A program made the translations under genes and the position numbers. The notes under the pieces were generated by a model. That model saw nothing but the letters and a program-made list of their open reading frames with translations. It had not been told where the DNA came from and did no database searches. A stretch of 64,000 nt of DNA from Carnegiea gigantea (taxonomy: Eukaryota; Streptophyta; Magnoliopsida; Caryophyllales; Cactaceae), in contig JAKOGI010000142.1 of NCBI GenBank assembly GCA_029747015.1, positions 2,501 to 66,500 on the forward strand, given 5' to 3'. The stretch's first letter is position 1; each line of letters opens with the position of its first letter. Of this stretch, positions 25,561 to 37,300 are shown piece by piece.

Positions 25561-26882
25561 GTGAAAATTGTTTCAGATATACATTCTATAAGTATTTACC
25601 TTTTTGTCATAAATTTATATTTTCAAGCTTTTGGAAAAAAAATATATATATACAGAGAAAACATGAGCAAAAATTGCGTAAATAAATGAAGCAAATTAAC
25701 AAAAGAGTCACCAAGGTCATTCGCATTGATGTTCAATCTTATGTCAAAACTGTCATATATATTAGATGGTGCTTAATTTCCACACTAATTATATACATCA
25801 AGTCCATTCGAGTTGATTACACCAACAATCTTTTGACAATTTGAGTCCACTACTTTTCCTATGGGAAAAGGAAGAGAATATAACTTTAGATATTCGCAGT
25901 ACTAACTTGCAATCAATCCTTATCGGTTACGTACAGGTAAACTAGACAAATGAATCCTTCAAATTGAGCTTTACATCGGATCAATATCAATTCAATTTAT
26001 ATATGATTTTGCCATTGAGATTTCGATTCAATCTCGATTAAGGTTGCATCATTTTTTGTTTCGGGGGACTTCAGATAGGTTGATATATATTGATCCAACA
26101 ATCTCGTTTTACAAAGGAAGACAATTCTAAAGTAAAAATTTAGGTTGATTAATATGCGTTAAAATCAAATTAGCCAATCCTGCAGTGATAAGTCGGGTAT
26201 GAATTGAGATTATTTAACTCACATCCTCGGACAACTTTATTGGGTTTAATTAAAAGTGATTAAGCTAAAAATATGAATATAATTAGTGTGGTTAAAGAGT
26301 CATTTTCAATTAGAAATTTCTTCAATTATATACCATGTCCAAAAATAGTCCTCATAAGTTGCTTGGTGAATGAACCTAACAGTCTAGACGGGAAAATTAC
26401 TTTTAACTTTTCAAATTGCAACAGGGGACCCCATTTGTGAAGTTTATTGCGCACGTGCCTAGCTTGTGACTTCTCGATAGTCAAAAATTAATTACAGAGA
26501 GATAGCTAAATTTTGAGAATAATACTGAAAACTTAAATTAAATTTTATTTAGGTTCATATTCATACGCGGTGTTTGACTGCTATAAGCTGTGTTTAACTG
26601 CATCTCCTTCTATATTTGATAAATTGGTAAAAAAAAAAATTTCAAAAGACTAGTAATATTTTCAGTTATCTGACAGATTTATTGAAATATTTCGATAGCT
26701 GAATGTACTCTCTGCTGAAGGAGACTGATGGTTGAATTTCATAGGATATAAACATTTATGTACGTTGATCGAATCTTTTTTCCATGGTGATCGCTCTAAA
26801 GTTGTTTATTACTGCAAACATTAAGTGATAATTAATTGAGCACTCAAGGCGTATAATTTGTGACGGACCAAATGGAAAAATC
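25561..26882. other. AT-rich intergenic sequence
   Basis: No gene or clear repeat boundary seen between the dispersed repeat and the MITE upstream of the GRAS gene. Confidence 0.5.
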
Positions 26883-27210
26883 TAGACCTGGCAAATAGAT
26901 CATTTGACTTGGGTACGAGTAGGGTTAAGTTTGGGTCGGGTGATGTTTCAAAATAAGTGACATTTCCGATCAATTCGGTTTTGGTCGGGTGAATTTCGGT
27001 TCGGATCAACTTCGGGTCAATCGATTTTTGATCCAGTACGCTTGTCATGCAAAAATAAGCAATTTTGCAGAAAATTTTAAGTCGGTTATTTTTCAGTTCG
27101 GGTCAATTCGGGTTTCGGATCCACTTTCAGGTGAACCTATTTCGAATGTAAAGTAGAATATAAGTCCGAATCGTTGGATTTCGGATCTCGACTCAGTTTT
27201 ACCAGGTCTA
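26883..27210. mobile_element. hAT-type MITE with GGGTCGGGT interior
   Basis: 328 bp. Inverted ends TAGACCTGGCAAA and TTTTACCAGGTCTA. The interior is rich in TCGGGT/CGGATC words (GTTCGGATC, TTCGGGTCAA). A relative starts TAGACTTGGTAAACGAGTCA at 33652. TAGRCYTGGYAAA ends resemble those of plant hAT MITEs. The flanking octamers are only partly alike. It ends about 100 bp before the GRAS TATA box and may contribute promoter sequence. Confidence 0.6.
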
Positions 27211-27315
27211 TAAAACTGTACTTGTTTATTTTGTTCCAGCTTGAATGATTTTCTTTATTTAAAAAAAATAGATTTTAGATAAAACACAACATTTCATTTT
27301 CATTTGTTCCCCCCC

Positions 27316-27322
27316 TATAAAT
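27316..27322 (+). promoter_or_regulatory. TATA box of the GRAS gene
   Basis: CTATAAATTTC lies 144 bases before the start codon. A pyrimidine-rich leader (C10 and CTCTCTCTTCC) follows and contains no upstream ATG, consistent with transcription starting near 27347. Confidence 0.6.
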
Positions 27323-27459
27323 TTCTGTGGCCGCCTTCACTTTCTTGCTCCATTACCCCCCCCCCTTCTCTCTCTTCCTTCACAAAGTCACAATTCAAAT
27401 TCAAACCACTCTTTTTAAAACCCCAAAAATTATTCTCAAAATAATACCTCATAATATAA

Positions 27460-28968
27460 ATGGGTTCGTATCACCATATATGGACCTCATCTCTCATGGG
27501 AACATCCGAATTCAATGGCTTGCCCGATAGTTATCGGGTCATGCTATCGGAGCCCCGGCAACTAATCAATGGTCAAGCCTCAGATTTGGCCTCTTTGAGC
27601 CATTATAATAACACCTTTCTCTCTGAACTCCCCCCTCTACCCACTCTGGGACCCGGATCCGACCCGGGTCTACCCTGTCCGGGTCCTGCTCTGAGTCCAA
27701 TGGAGTGGATTGGTGACACGTGGACGCACCAGACTGAACATCATCTGCCACGTCAGCAGAGTCAACGGCCGTTGCCTGATGGTGACATGGGGGAGGAGGA
27801 TTCGGGAATAAGATTGGTGCATGCCTTGCTGACCTGTGCAGAGGCCATCCACTGTGGCGAGCTCCGATTGGCTGCTTCGCTAGTTGATGAGATGACCAAT
27901 GGGCTGTTGCCACGTGTCAGTACGGTGTGCGGGATCGGCAAGGTAGCCGGCTATTTCGTTGAGGCTTTGAGCCGGCGCCTGTTTCAGCCCGGCCCGGAAA
28001 CGGGCCCATCCGGGCCGGGCTCGGAGTTGGAGGTTGAGGTGTTCTATCGTCACTTCTATGAGGCTTGCCCTTACCTCAAATTTGCTCACTTCACGGCTAA
28101 TCAAGCCATCTTGGAGGCATTTGAGGGCCATGATTATGTCCACGTCATCGACTTCGGCTTCATGACCGGCTTGCAATGGCCGGCTTTGATTCAAGCCCTG
28201 GCTTTAAGGCCCGGCGGGCCACCATCGCTTAGGCTCACTGGGATTGGCCTGTCTTTAGGAAGTGGGCCCGAATCGATACGTGAAATCGGGTTGAAGCTAG
28301 CCCAGTTGGCCCGATCCATGAACATGGGGTTTGCGTTTCGGGCGGTAGCAACTTCTCGGCTTGAGGATGTGAAGCCGTCGATGCTGGGAATGCACCCTAG
28401 AGAAGCCATAGCTGTGAATTCCGTCATGCATCTCCATCGACGTTTAGGATTAGACATCAACTCAGTTCTAAACTGGATTCGAAACCTAAACCCGAAGATC
28501 GTAACTTTAGTAGAACAAGAGGCGAACCATAACCAACCTGAATTTCTCCCTCGATTCACTGAAGCACTGTATTACTACTCGACTATGTTCGACTCACTAG
28601 AGACGTGTCAAGTCCAACCGCTGAAAGTCCTAGCCGAGATGTACATACAAAAGGAGATATCCAACCTAGTGTGCTACGAAGGCTCAGCCCGGGTCGAGAG
28701 GCACGAGCCGCTAGCCAAATGGCAAGCTCGGATGGGCCAAGCCGGGTTCAAGCCGCTAGGCCTGAGTCAGAATGCCCTTAGACAAGCTAGCATGTTGGTA
28801 ACATTGTTCTCCTCACAAGGGTATGACGTGGAGGAGAGAGAAGGGTGTTTGACGCTGGGCTGGCACAACCGGCCTCTCATTGTGACTTCGGCTTGGCAAG
28901 TGGGGCCCAAAATGGACAGCCCGAGTGTGGCTCATGAGATGTCATCATCCTCAGCTTCTTCATCTTAG
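27460..28968 (+). CDS. DELLA-branch GRAS regulator lacking the DELLA motif
   Basis: Nuclear GRAS-family transcriptional regulator, 502 residues, one exon, true ATG at 27460. The GRAS domain (about 117-480) is closest to DELLA proteins: LVHALLTCAEAI (119-130), FYEACPYLKFAHFTANQAIL (199-218), VHVIDF of the VHIID motif (227-232), LQWPALIQALALRPGGPP (238-255), VEQEANHN (351-358), YYYSTMFDSLE (371-381), VERHEPLAKW (412-421) and LGWHNRPL with SAW at 477-479. The 116-residue N-terminus has no DELLA, LEQLE or clear TVHYNP motif; SHYNNTFLSELPPLP (47-61) may be a remnant. Without the DELLA region, GID1 binding and gibberellin-triggered degradation are not expected (family knowledge, e.g. rice SLRL1), so it may be a gibberellin-insensitive repressor. 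A Ser-rich tail follows SAW. Codon use is much more GC-rich than the surroundings. Confidence 0.88.
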   Translation: MGSYHHIWTSSLMGTSEFNGLPDSYRVMLSEPRQLINGQASDLASLSHYNNTFLSELPPLPTLGPGSDPGLPCPGPALSPMEWIGDTWTHQTEHHLPRQQSQRPLPDGDMGEEDSGIRLVHALLTCAEAIHCGELRLAASLVDEMTNGLLPRVSTVCGIGKVAGYFVEALSRRLFQPGPETGPSGPGSELEVEVFYRHFYEACPYLKFAHFTANQAILEAFEGHDYVHVIDFGFMTGLQWPALIQALALRPGGPPSLRLTGIGLSLGSGPESIREIGLKLAQLARSMNMGFAFRAVATSRLEDVKPSMLGMHPREAIAVNSVMHLHRRLGLDINSVLNWIRNLNPKIVTLVEQEANHNQPEFLPRFTEALYYYSTMFDSLETCQVQPLKVLAEMYIQKEISNLVCYEGSARVERHEPLAKWQARMGQAGFKPLGLSQNALRQASMLVTLFSSQGYDVEEREGCLTLGWHNRPLIVTSAWQVGPKMDSPSVAHEMSSSSASSS

Positions 28969-30471
28969 GACATATGGGCTTTAGCTATTACATCCTAAAT
29001 CCTTTGTTTTTCCCTTTTTTTTTTTTTTTGATATCAACAATAACAACAACAATAACTCCTCTCATTATGAATCCTGCTTTTGCAGGATGTGAGAAGATCG
29101 AACTGTAAGCAGCATTATCTCTATGTCCATGAATAGCTTGTAATTGGTCGATATTTATTTTTGTTTTGTTGCTCAAAAAACCATGGAAATGTTGTGAGAA
29201 ATTACTATGTTTCTTCGTCTTTTTCCTCCTTTCAGCTTTTGGGAACCCCCCCAAAAAAAAAAAGAAAGTATTATTTACACTTTTGCTTAAAATAATTGAA
29301 GGCAGATATTTCACTTGTTTGTAAGGACAAACATAATTATGGGTGTTATATCATTTGCTTACTATAAAAGATTGATGAGCTCAATTATTGCCATGAAAAA
29401 TGTGAGAGCAAGATTGACGTTGATAGGCAAAAACAGATAAAATTAATTACGACATAACCTATGATCCAACCAATTTAATTGGGGTAATGTGAGAGCAAGT
29501 CATTTGGGCATAGTCTAGTGATGAAATGCTTGATAGTTCATTAAAAAAAATTTAAAAGGTTTAATTTTTCACGGATTTGTGTGTGTATATAAACTTATCT
29601 GTTCAAAAATCTATTTGTTTTGTAGTTGATTGACTTTCTTATTTCTTATACATAATCATAATTTTATTAATTATTGTTTATCATTAGGATTTAGGAGAAG
29701 TATACAAGGAGAAAGTGCTTACTAATTTTATAAATACAGAAACCGTGCAAATAATATGAGACATTATATTTCAGATAGAAATAATCACATAAAATGAGAC
29801 GAAAATAACACTATCATTAAAGCTTTTAAGTTCACTTTTTCTAGAAACAAGGAATTTAAATTATATTTTGAAATCAACATAGTCACTAAAACTTCTAATT
29901 AAGTTTACAATTATTAAAAATAGGGAATTGATTGTAGGAAGAAGTGAAGAAAAATAAGTGGAAAAAGGAGGGGAACAAGGGTGGGTCAGGGCTGTCCAAG
30001 AAGAAATGCCTTTTCATATTATTCATGAGAAAAGAATGAAAATAGTAGTACTCTAATAAATAATTTTTTTGAAGTGGGGGCCATGCTTTTAGTGACCAAA
30101 ACACTTGGACAAATCAAGCAATTGAAGCTTCAGTCCATGGTACTGTCATTAATGTTTACATATTTGAAAATTTGGGATTTCTATGGGTAAAAACATATAT
30201 GTAGGAAGTTATATTGGTTACCAAAACAAAAAAAGCTTTCAGATCGAATCGGATTGATTTAATTTGAATTCATATTGATGTGAAATTATTGTATTATAAA
30301 TGAATTCTGATAAATTAGAGTTTTTTGAATATATTGATTAAATTTATAGTAACTTGGCGCTAATAATAATAATATGGTATGGTCACAAAAAGAAAAAGTC
30401 TTATCCTAAAAATAATGTTTTTAAGGATAAAATTTATATACTACTAATTTTAACTTTTGACATAAATATAA
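28969..30471. other. 3' flank of the GRAS gene and AT-rich intergenic sequence
   Basis: The GRAS 3' UTR should lie in the first few hundred bases. A short inverted repeat at 29069-29090 (AATCCTGC TTTT GCAGGATG) is a possible hairpin. After that only AT-rich sequence with chance frames. Confidence 0.45.
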
Positions 30472-30749
30472 TTTCTCGATTGCATGTCTATATAATTTCG
30501 CTAAATCTACTAAACAATTTAAAACTTGGCATAAGTTATGAGATTGAGTGAAAGTGCCCTTGGGGCCTTTTTTTTTTTTTGTTGGTCATTTTCAATTTAC
30601 CAGCTTCAATATATTTCTCGATTGTATATCTATATAATTTCGCTAAATCTACTAAAAAATTTAAAATTTGGCATAAGTTTTGAGATTGAGTGAAGGTGCC
30701 TTTAGGGCCTTTTTTTTTCGTTGGTCTTTTTCAATTTACCAGCTTCAAT
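30472..30749. repeat. Tandem duplication (period 142 bp) spanning a MITE edge
   Basis: TTTCTCGATTG starts at 30472 and 30614. Each unit runs through CTATATAATTTCGCTAAATC, GGCATAAGTT, GAGATTGAGTGAA, GGGGCC or AGGGCC, a T-run, GTTGGTC, then TTCAATTTACCAGCTTCAAT. The units differ at about a dozen positions. Each unit therefore contains flanking sequence plus the first 40-odd bases of the MITE that follows. Confidence 0.85.
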
Positions 30750-30957
30750 GAACTTCAACCCACTTTAACCCACTTCAACCCACTTCCTTCAAAATTTTAT
30801 TCTCACTATTTTAACTAACTTCAAAAAATATATCAACTTTCAACTAATTTGAACCCATTTCGATCTACTTCAACAAAAAATACCAACTTTAATACCACTT
30901 CAACCAATTTCATACTTTTACCAATCTCAATTTATCAATGAAAAGAACAAGCCCCAA
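30705..30957. mobile_element. Harbinger-like MITE with 10-bp TTCAA repeats (copy 4)
   Basis: Starts GGGCC, a T-run and CGTTGG after TTA (30702-30704). Ends ATGAAAAGAACAAGCCCCAA before TTA (30958-30960). The interior has CACTTCAACC-type ten-base direct repeats. Its left edge is duplicated upstream as part of the 142-bp tandem repeat. Confidence 0.7.
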
Positions 30958-30960
30958 TTA

Positions 30961-32645
30961 AGTATTTGCTAGAAAAGAAAAAAGGGCATGTAAGTATCCA
31001 CTTATTTTTTCCCAATATGTAACCAAATGTAGAAAATTGATTTGGTAGATGTCACTTACAATGTGCAATGTGGGGGCATCGCGGACTACCTACGACCAAA
31101 ACATGCCTTATTAATGTCAAATTTTCAATAATTCAAATCCAAAAATTACAAAATAAAAATGAAAAAAGAGGGAAATTTGATGCTTGATCAGCCTCCTATA
31201 CTGTTTTTTTGGTGCCCATGTGTAATAACGTGGTCAAGCCTTTGAAGCTACTAGTCCCCACATCTTTCAATCATCTCTTTTCAATTATCTCTTTCATAGA
31301 TAACAATAATTTTCTTCTTTATAATACTATTCACTGATATAGTAGATAAAAATTATCTGTACTTGATGTAAATGACACCCAAAATATTTAATAGTATTAG
31401 TGTTACGTAAGACTATATTTTTAATTTACAACTAAGAATCGTATCATAGATAATAGATTCATATTGGACATACCCTTTGGAAACCTGCTATAAACATTGG
31501 GCTATATTCCTTTTTTTTTTTTTTGGCTCTTTTGATGATTTATTGCTAGGAATCAACCCATCATGAGGTCATATAGAATAATAACATTCTTATCATAAAT
31601 TTCTCCATACACAAAAATACGAGACTTTATTTACAGAAAATAAGTATTAAATCATTTAAATCAATCACTATTAATATCAAATTACGACTTTAGTCCCAAG
31701 TGTTTATTACCATAATAAAGTTATAATTAAGAAAATTGCTCACCAATTGATGTTTGTTGTTTTTCCAAGGCTTGGCCATGACAAGTTAACAGCCCAAAAT
31801 TTTGAAAATAACAACGTTATAAGGCTGCCAAAGATTGAACGTACCATGTTCACATGTCACTTCATGCATCCTTCTCTCTCTCTCTCTCTCGTCTCTCTCA
31901 AAGGAGTGCCATGTAAAACGACCCATGCATGGAATTGTTATCCCACACTGCCGGGGGGACCCGAAACACGTAACACGTTGATTTACCAGAAAGATCATGT
32001 TCCCTATGTTTGTGTACGTACGATTTCTCTCACTAAATCATTAACTTTGTATCCATTTCACGTGTTTAGGCGTACCATTCAGGAATTGTTTTCAAGAATT
32101 AGATTCAGAATTTGCCTAAATCTGTACATAAAACATCACAGTCGCGTGATACTATATATCTTGCTGCATGCAAGATATTTCTTAAAAGCCTTGCCTTAGC
32201 TTAAATTAATTAGTATATGGTTTAAAACAGTTAAAATTTTAGTAGTTATGATTAATTAATAATTATGAATCTTTAGTATTCGTCGGCTACGAGAACGATG
32301 ACACTTTAATAAGACAAACTCTTTTCATGAAGACATATGGTACATGAAATTTTATAATTGTAAAAGACTATGGCTGAAAAAAGATTCACACAATTTATAA
32401 ACAGTAACACCCTTTTACATATTATTTAATTCTACCAATTTTTTTTTTCAATTTAATGCATGATAATATAATGTTTAAGTTAAGACAAGACACTACTTAA
32501 GAAGTTTCATGTTGCAAGAGATATATTATTTTATTTTCTATTTTTCACGAGGAATTTATAATTGAAATAGGTTTTTTTTTTTGATGTGTCGTCCTTTTTT
32601 ATGTGTATGAATTGAAGTATCATAAGGCATGATACTGTAGCTAAA
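30961..32645. other. AT-rich intergenic sequence with a small C/T-repeat patch
   Basis: No gene supported. A (CT)n run lies at 31872-31890. The 150-codon plus-strand frame at 31747-32199 has no family motif. 32225-32500 resembles 55900-56200 (shared ACACARTTTATAAA, then TAACAYCCTT, then TTTTTTTTCAATTTAAT), so it is a dispersed repeat of unknown type. Confidence 0.45.
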
Positions 32646-33418
32646 GGCCATGTTTGACAAAGAGCTTTTTGGGTGTAAAAAAAGTTTTTGGGAGTACTAA
32701 CTGTTTGACTCTGGTCAAAAAACTCTTTGGGATTTTTGGTTGATTAGCTTTTTATACCCAAAAAGCTCTTTGGGACAGCTTTTTCAAAGAGTTTTTTGAT
32801 GTTTACTATTATAATTACCATACTAGCCTTATAATTTAGACAAATTTACATTACATGTCATTCATAAATGATATTCCCGAATGTTGGATGCTTATACTTT
32901 AAATTTTTCAATTTATTTTTTTCTTTTTTGGGACAAGAGTTGTGAATGGTCATGATGTTGAAGATAATTCTTTTAATTTTAATGCTTTCTTAATTTAATA
33001 AATAATTTATGTTAGTTAGTCTTACATGATATATAAATATTTTTTATATCACATAATTTCAATTGCTATTAAAAAAGAAAACATTTAACATTAAAAATAT
33101 ATTTTGATAATAAGTACCAAAATTAGGAAAAAGTATAAATGTAATTTTATATATCACATAAGTCTTTATTCATAATTCATATCAAAAAGAAAAATAAATA
33201 TCCAATGAAAAATTATTTTGTTAGAAAAATAATGAAATTGAGTAATGGGCATAAGCGAAATTTTATCAAATAGTTTTGTTAGAAACAGCTAACTTCACCA
33301 AACACTTTTTTCACAAACAACTACTGCAATCAGCTAAGTCAAACAGCTAATACAATCAGCTAAGTCAAACAGTTAATGCAATTAACTAACATCTAACAGC
33401 TGATTATCAAACAGGACC
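32646..33418. mobile_element. MITE-like element with GTTAGCTGTTTG words
   Basis: About 773 bp. Left end GGCCATGTTTGACAA and right end TTATCAAACAGGACC are inverted. Read in reverse, the right part (GTCCTGTTTGATAATCAGCTG, then ACTGTTTGACTTAGCTG) matches 53095-53330, so the two belong to one family in opposite orientation. Flanks are AAA on both sides, too simple to call a target duplication. No coding capacity. Confidence 0.55.
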
Positions 33419-33651
33419 AAAGTATCTGTTCGTGAATTTTAAGAGGCCACATATGATGACCTTCCTTCACGAATTATGATAGATTGAAAATAAGGAATAC
33501 TAACTTTATCACATTGGAGTAGCTAACACTGCACGGTAAAGAATGTCACTCAACCAACCGTTCAGGTGCGAATATTGCGATTCCTCGTGATTTGTGAGGA
33601 ATAAATGGGCGGCCCAGATTTGATTGGAGGATTGAAGCATGCACTTGCTTT

Positions 33652-33843
33652 TAGACTTGGTAAACGAGTCATTTGGTTTAGGAACGGATCGCGTTAAATT
33701 CGGGTCAGGCAATGTTTCGGATTAATAAGTGACATTTCGGATTTACTTTCAGATAAGCCTATTTCGGATATGGGTCGGGTATGGCTCTTAATCGATCGGG
33801 TCGGGCTTCGGGTCTCGATTCTCAGGTTAGTTTTTTTAGTCTA
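33652..33843. repeat. Relative of the hAT-type MITE at 26883
   Basis: TAGACTTGGTAAACGAGTCATTTGG at the left, with GTGACATTTCGGATTTACTT, CCTATTTCGGATATGGGTCG and GGGTCTCGATTCTCAG, parallels the interior of 26883-27210 in the same order. About 190 bp, so it is an internally shortened or eroded copy. Confidence 0.55.
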
Positions 33844-34379
33844 CTTGCTTTTCCTTTGCTAGAAAATCCAGAATGCAGCAATCTAACTGCCCAGTTTACA
33901 ATCACGTCTGCCAAAATGGTACTCTGGGTTCTTCTTGGGGATCATTTCATCTAACATAGAAGTAAACTTAGATCGCACTTCTGAAAACACGGTACTCCCA
34001 CATACCATTTATAACAAGAATCATATGACAATTTGTACATAAGAACATGAATCATACAACTTGAAAGTAAGAGTAACGATGTCGCATATGGAACCAATTT
34101 AGGTGAAAGTGCACATTCGCAGGCTTTATATTTCAAGCTGACTTGTAGTTGATCATCAAAAGTTACCATCTAGAAGCAGCTCGTACAGAAACATATTTGG
34201 TTAGCATAAACACACCTGTTAGTCTTGTGAGGATACACTAGGACTGACAAAAGCTAGTAATATAACTACAAAAATTAGCAATACAACATCTACTATTCTC
34301 TACTCGCTACATTCGTAATAACAACAGAACTATACAACAACTAAATCATCGCCTTGATTAGACATTTCCTATCCTTAGC
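33844..34379 (-). other. 3' flank and probable 3' UTR of AGO10
   Basis: Non-coding sequence beyond the AGO10 stop codon. No unambiguous polyadenylation signal was identified on the minus strand. Confidence 0.4.
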
Positions 34380-37300
34380 CTAGCAGTAAAACATCAGATT
34401 CTTCACTTTATCCTTCAATTCCGGCAGTGGACGGATGCTTTGGCCATTTCCGCACCGTTTATGATGCGATCCTGAACCATCGGAGCTATCGGGTTCCAGG
34501 TAGAATCGAGCTCGGTAGGCTGCCAGATGAGCATAATACGCAGGAGGTACTGCATTAACAGAATGCTGTTAGTCTACATCACTGTTTATTTTGTACAACG
34601 ATCATCAAATTGAACAGTGTAGCTTCCTGTTAATAGACCTAACAAACCCAATTGCCTATCTAAACTGCCCAGAACTAAATCATACAACCACCACCATCTA
34701 GTATGAATCCTATAGCAGTTCAAGATCTGAATGTATGCAACCTTCCTACTGATAAAAACAAATCACATGGATAAGGATATCCAGTTGACAAGATTAGACA
34801 AAACTGACCAAAATGACAAACTTAGGAGAGAAACAGACGGGGCTAAGTATATGATTGGGACCCAAAATGACCCAAACCAAATGTAGTCCAACATGAATAT
34901 TGTACCAGTCCATTATGAACCACAACCAAGATTCACCAGGCCGTTACATTGATAACCCAATATAGTATACAGGATAATAGGAACACAGGAAAAGACAAGT
35001 TTCACTCATCAGAGCAAAGGAACTCACCAACAGAGACAGATCTCGTGCACCGAGCATACCTGGATAAATAAGACGGGAGAAAAGAAGACAATAAGGTAAA
35101 AGCTTCAGCAACGCTACTATTGAATCAGTGACCAGCTGAACTTACGTGTAACAGAGATTGTTTGTTAGAGACTGTATCTCATCGGCTGTAAAATTGTTCT
35201 CATCCCAAAGCACATGGTAGTGAGCTGGTCGGCTGGTACCCTGTCCGAGTCAAAACATTGAGCCAATGTTATTCAATAATAGTGCATCTTTCATATGTCA
35301 TTTGAAGGACATGTATAAAAGCAGACCTGAATCCCAGCATGACTACATAGGTAGAAGTCGAAATCGGTTGGATGACAAATTTTAGAATCTACAACAGTTC
35401 CTGCAATTCAAGATTAATCTATTATTATTACTATCTGCATCCTCGGAATCAGGGTAAAAACATTAAAGTCACGTATGAATCCCACCCTTGCATGCTCCAC
35501 CTCTTGGATAAATGGACTAGTTGACCGTCACCACTAGAATATGCCCTCAAAATATGTTAACCGGATACCAGACCCTTTATTTTACCCTTCTTACCCATAC
35601 CAAACACGAGACACACTGAAGATGAGTGTGATACGAAGAGTTTAGGCTAAAAACATGTTTTTTTTTTTAAAAAAAAAATAGTATCTATGTCTAACACTTG
35701 GACAGATGTCCATGTATTACCATGGCCCTCAGGTGGAATGTCACACTATGGCGTAACCAACATCTCACAATAATAGAAATTTTATATAGATACACAGAAA
35801 AACCTATCAAAAGAAGTGAATATGATTACCAGGCAATATATTCCCACTCTTGTCAGTGCTCTTCTTGTCATTATGATTGTTAGGAAATAGTCTAGTGTGG
35901 TTGCGCTTTTGGACCACAACAAATGTTACAGGCGGCTGATAACCAGGTTCCAGAGACGCACATGCCTGTGAATAGGAAAAAAGGTCACACAATGGAAAAG
36001 CATTATGAACAACATGAATTTACGGCGTGTTGGCATACCTTTCTAATTGCATCAAGTTCATAGAGTAAGACATGGTAGAACTGGCCATCGCTGACACCAT
36101 CCCTACATTGGGTTTGTAGTCATTTATACGAATCAACATTATTTAACATAATTGATTTGGTATAGTAAATTGATTATCAGTTTCATTTCTACAAGCTACA
36201 GGACCTGGATTTTTGCTTAAAGACTACAAGGAAAAACAAGAGGATATCACTTCTACTGCATGAAAGAGGATTGAGATGGAGGGAACCTGTAGAATATTAT
36301 CCTCAATGGCTTCTGTCCTGTGGCCCTCTTGAATGCAAGCAAAAGCTCTCTGAGATAGCAGAAATTAGCAAAAATAGAGATGAGAAACCAGTATATGGTA
36401 TATAAGAACAGGCAAACAGCAAAGGATAAGAACTCTTTAGTTATCCATCTCTTAACAAAACTCGAAAATAATCTTCACATAATTTTACTTCCAAAACTCA
36501 AATCTACGGTTACAACAAACAAAAAAAAGCAGCATCCAGAGCTGCTAAATATCATATCCATAAACAACTGTTTCAAAGTCATTAAATGCATGCTTGACAG
36601 ATTGCAGCCCATTTCTCAGGGGCATCTACCGGCACAGAACATAATAGACTGGAGCATCCAAAAACAAATAAAACAGAAAGTACTATGATCGACAAACTCA
36701 GAAAGCAATAAAACCTCAACAGAATTACATTAACAGACCTGATCATTCCTCCGTTGACAGTTCCACTCTGCGGGTCTTGCCAAGTTTTGAACAAATCTTG
36801 AATGATTTCCTGTCTATGAGCCTGAGCAGACACCATACCAGCATATTTTGTAACTTCTGGCCAATCTTGAGATGCAACAACCTGTGGATTAGCGGTTAGA
36901 TTTATCACAAATACAAACATCCATTATCTGAGTTATGCAGCTTTAATTTCCTTACTGCAGCAATGGATGGACTGGAGTCTTCTCCTCTCTCTGGGTGAGT
37001 CACATCAGCTCCAAAAATTATGGTGGGGATGTCACTAACCATGGGGATTCTCAAACTCAAAGCATCAAGAAGGACTGTGTTCCTCCCTCCCATCTGCAGA
37101 TGAATTTCATACAAGAAATTGCATAAGGCAGCGGATCTAGAAAGCTAATTAAAAAACATGCATTGACCAGACCAACCTTTACATTTATCTTCAGTGACAG
37201 ATTTGCTAGGTACTGTCTGGAAACCTTCAAAACGTATTTCGTGAGGCAGCATTGTGAGATCAATCCTAAATCTGTCTCACAAATGCGTTTCAGATCACCT

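Noticed and set aside
27566..28559. Antisense frames of 60-122 codons under the GRAS gene
   Set aside because: Shadows of the GC-rich GRAS coding sequence.
31747..32199. 150-codon plus-strand frame
   Set aside because: No recognisable domain, poor codon bias and a CT microsatellite inside; likely chance.
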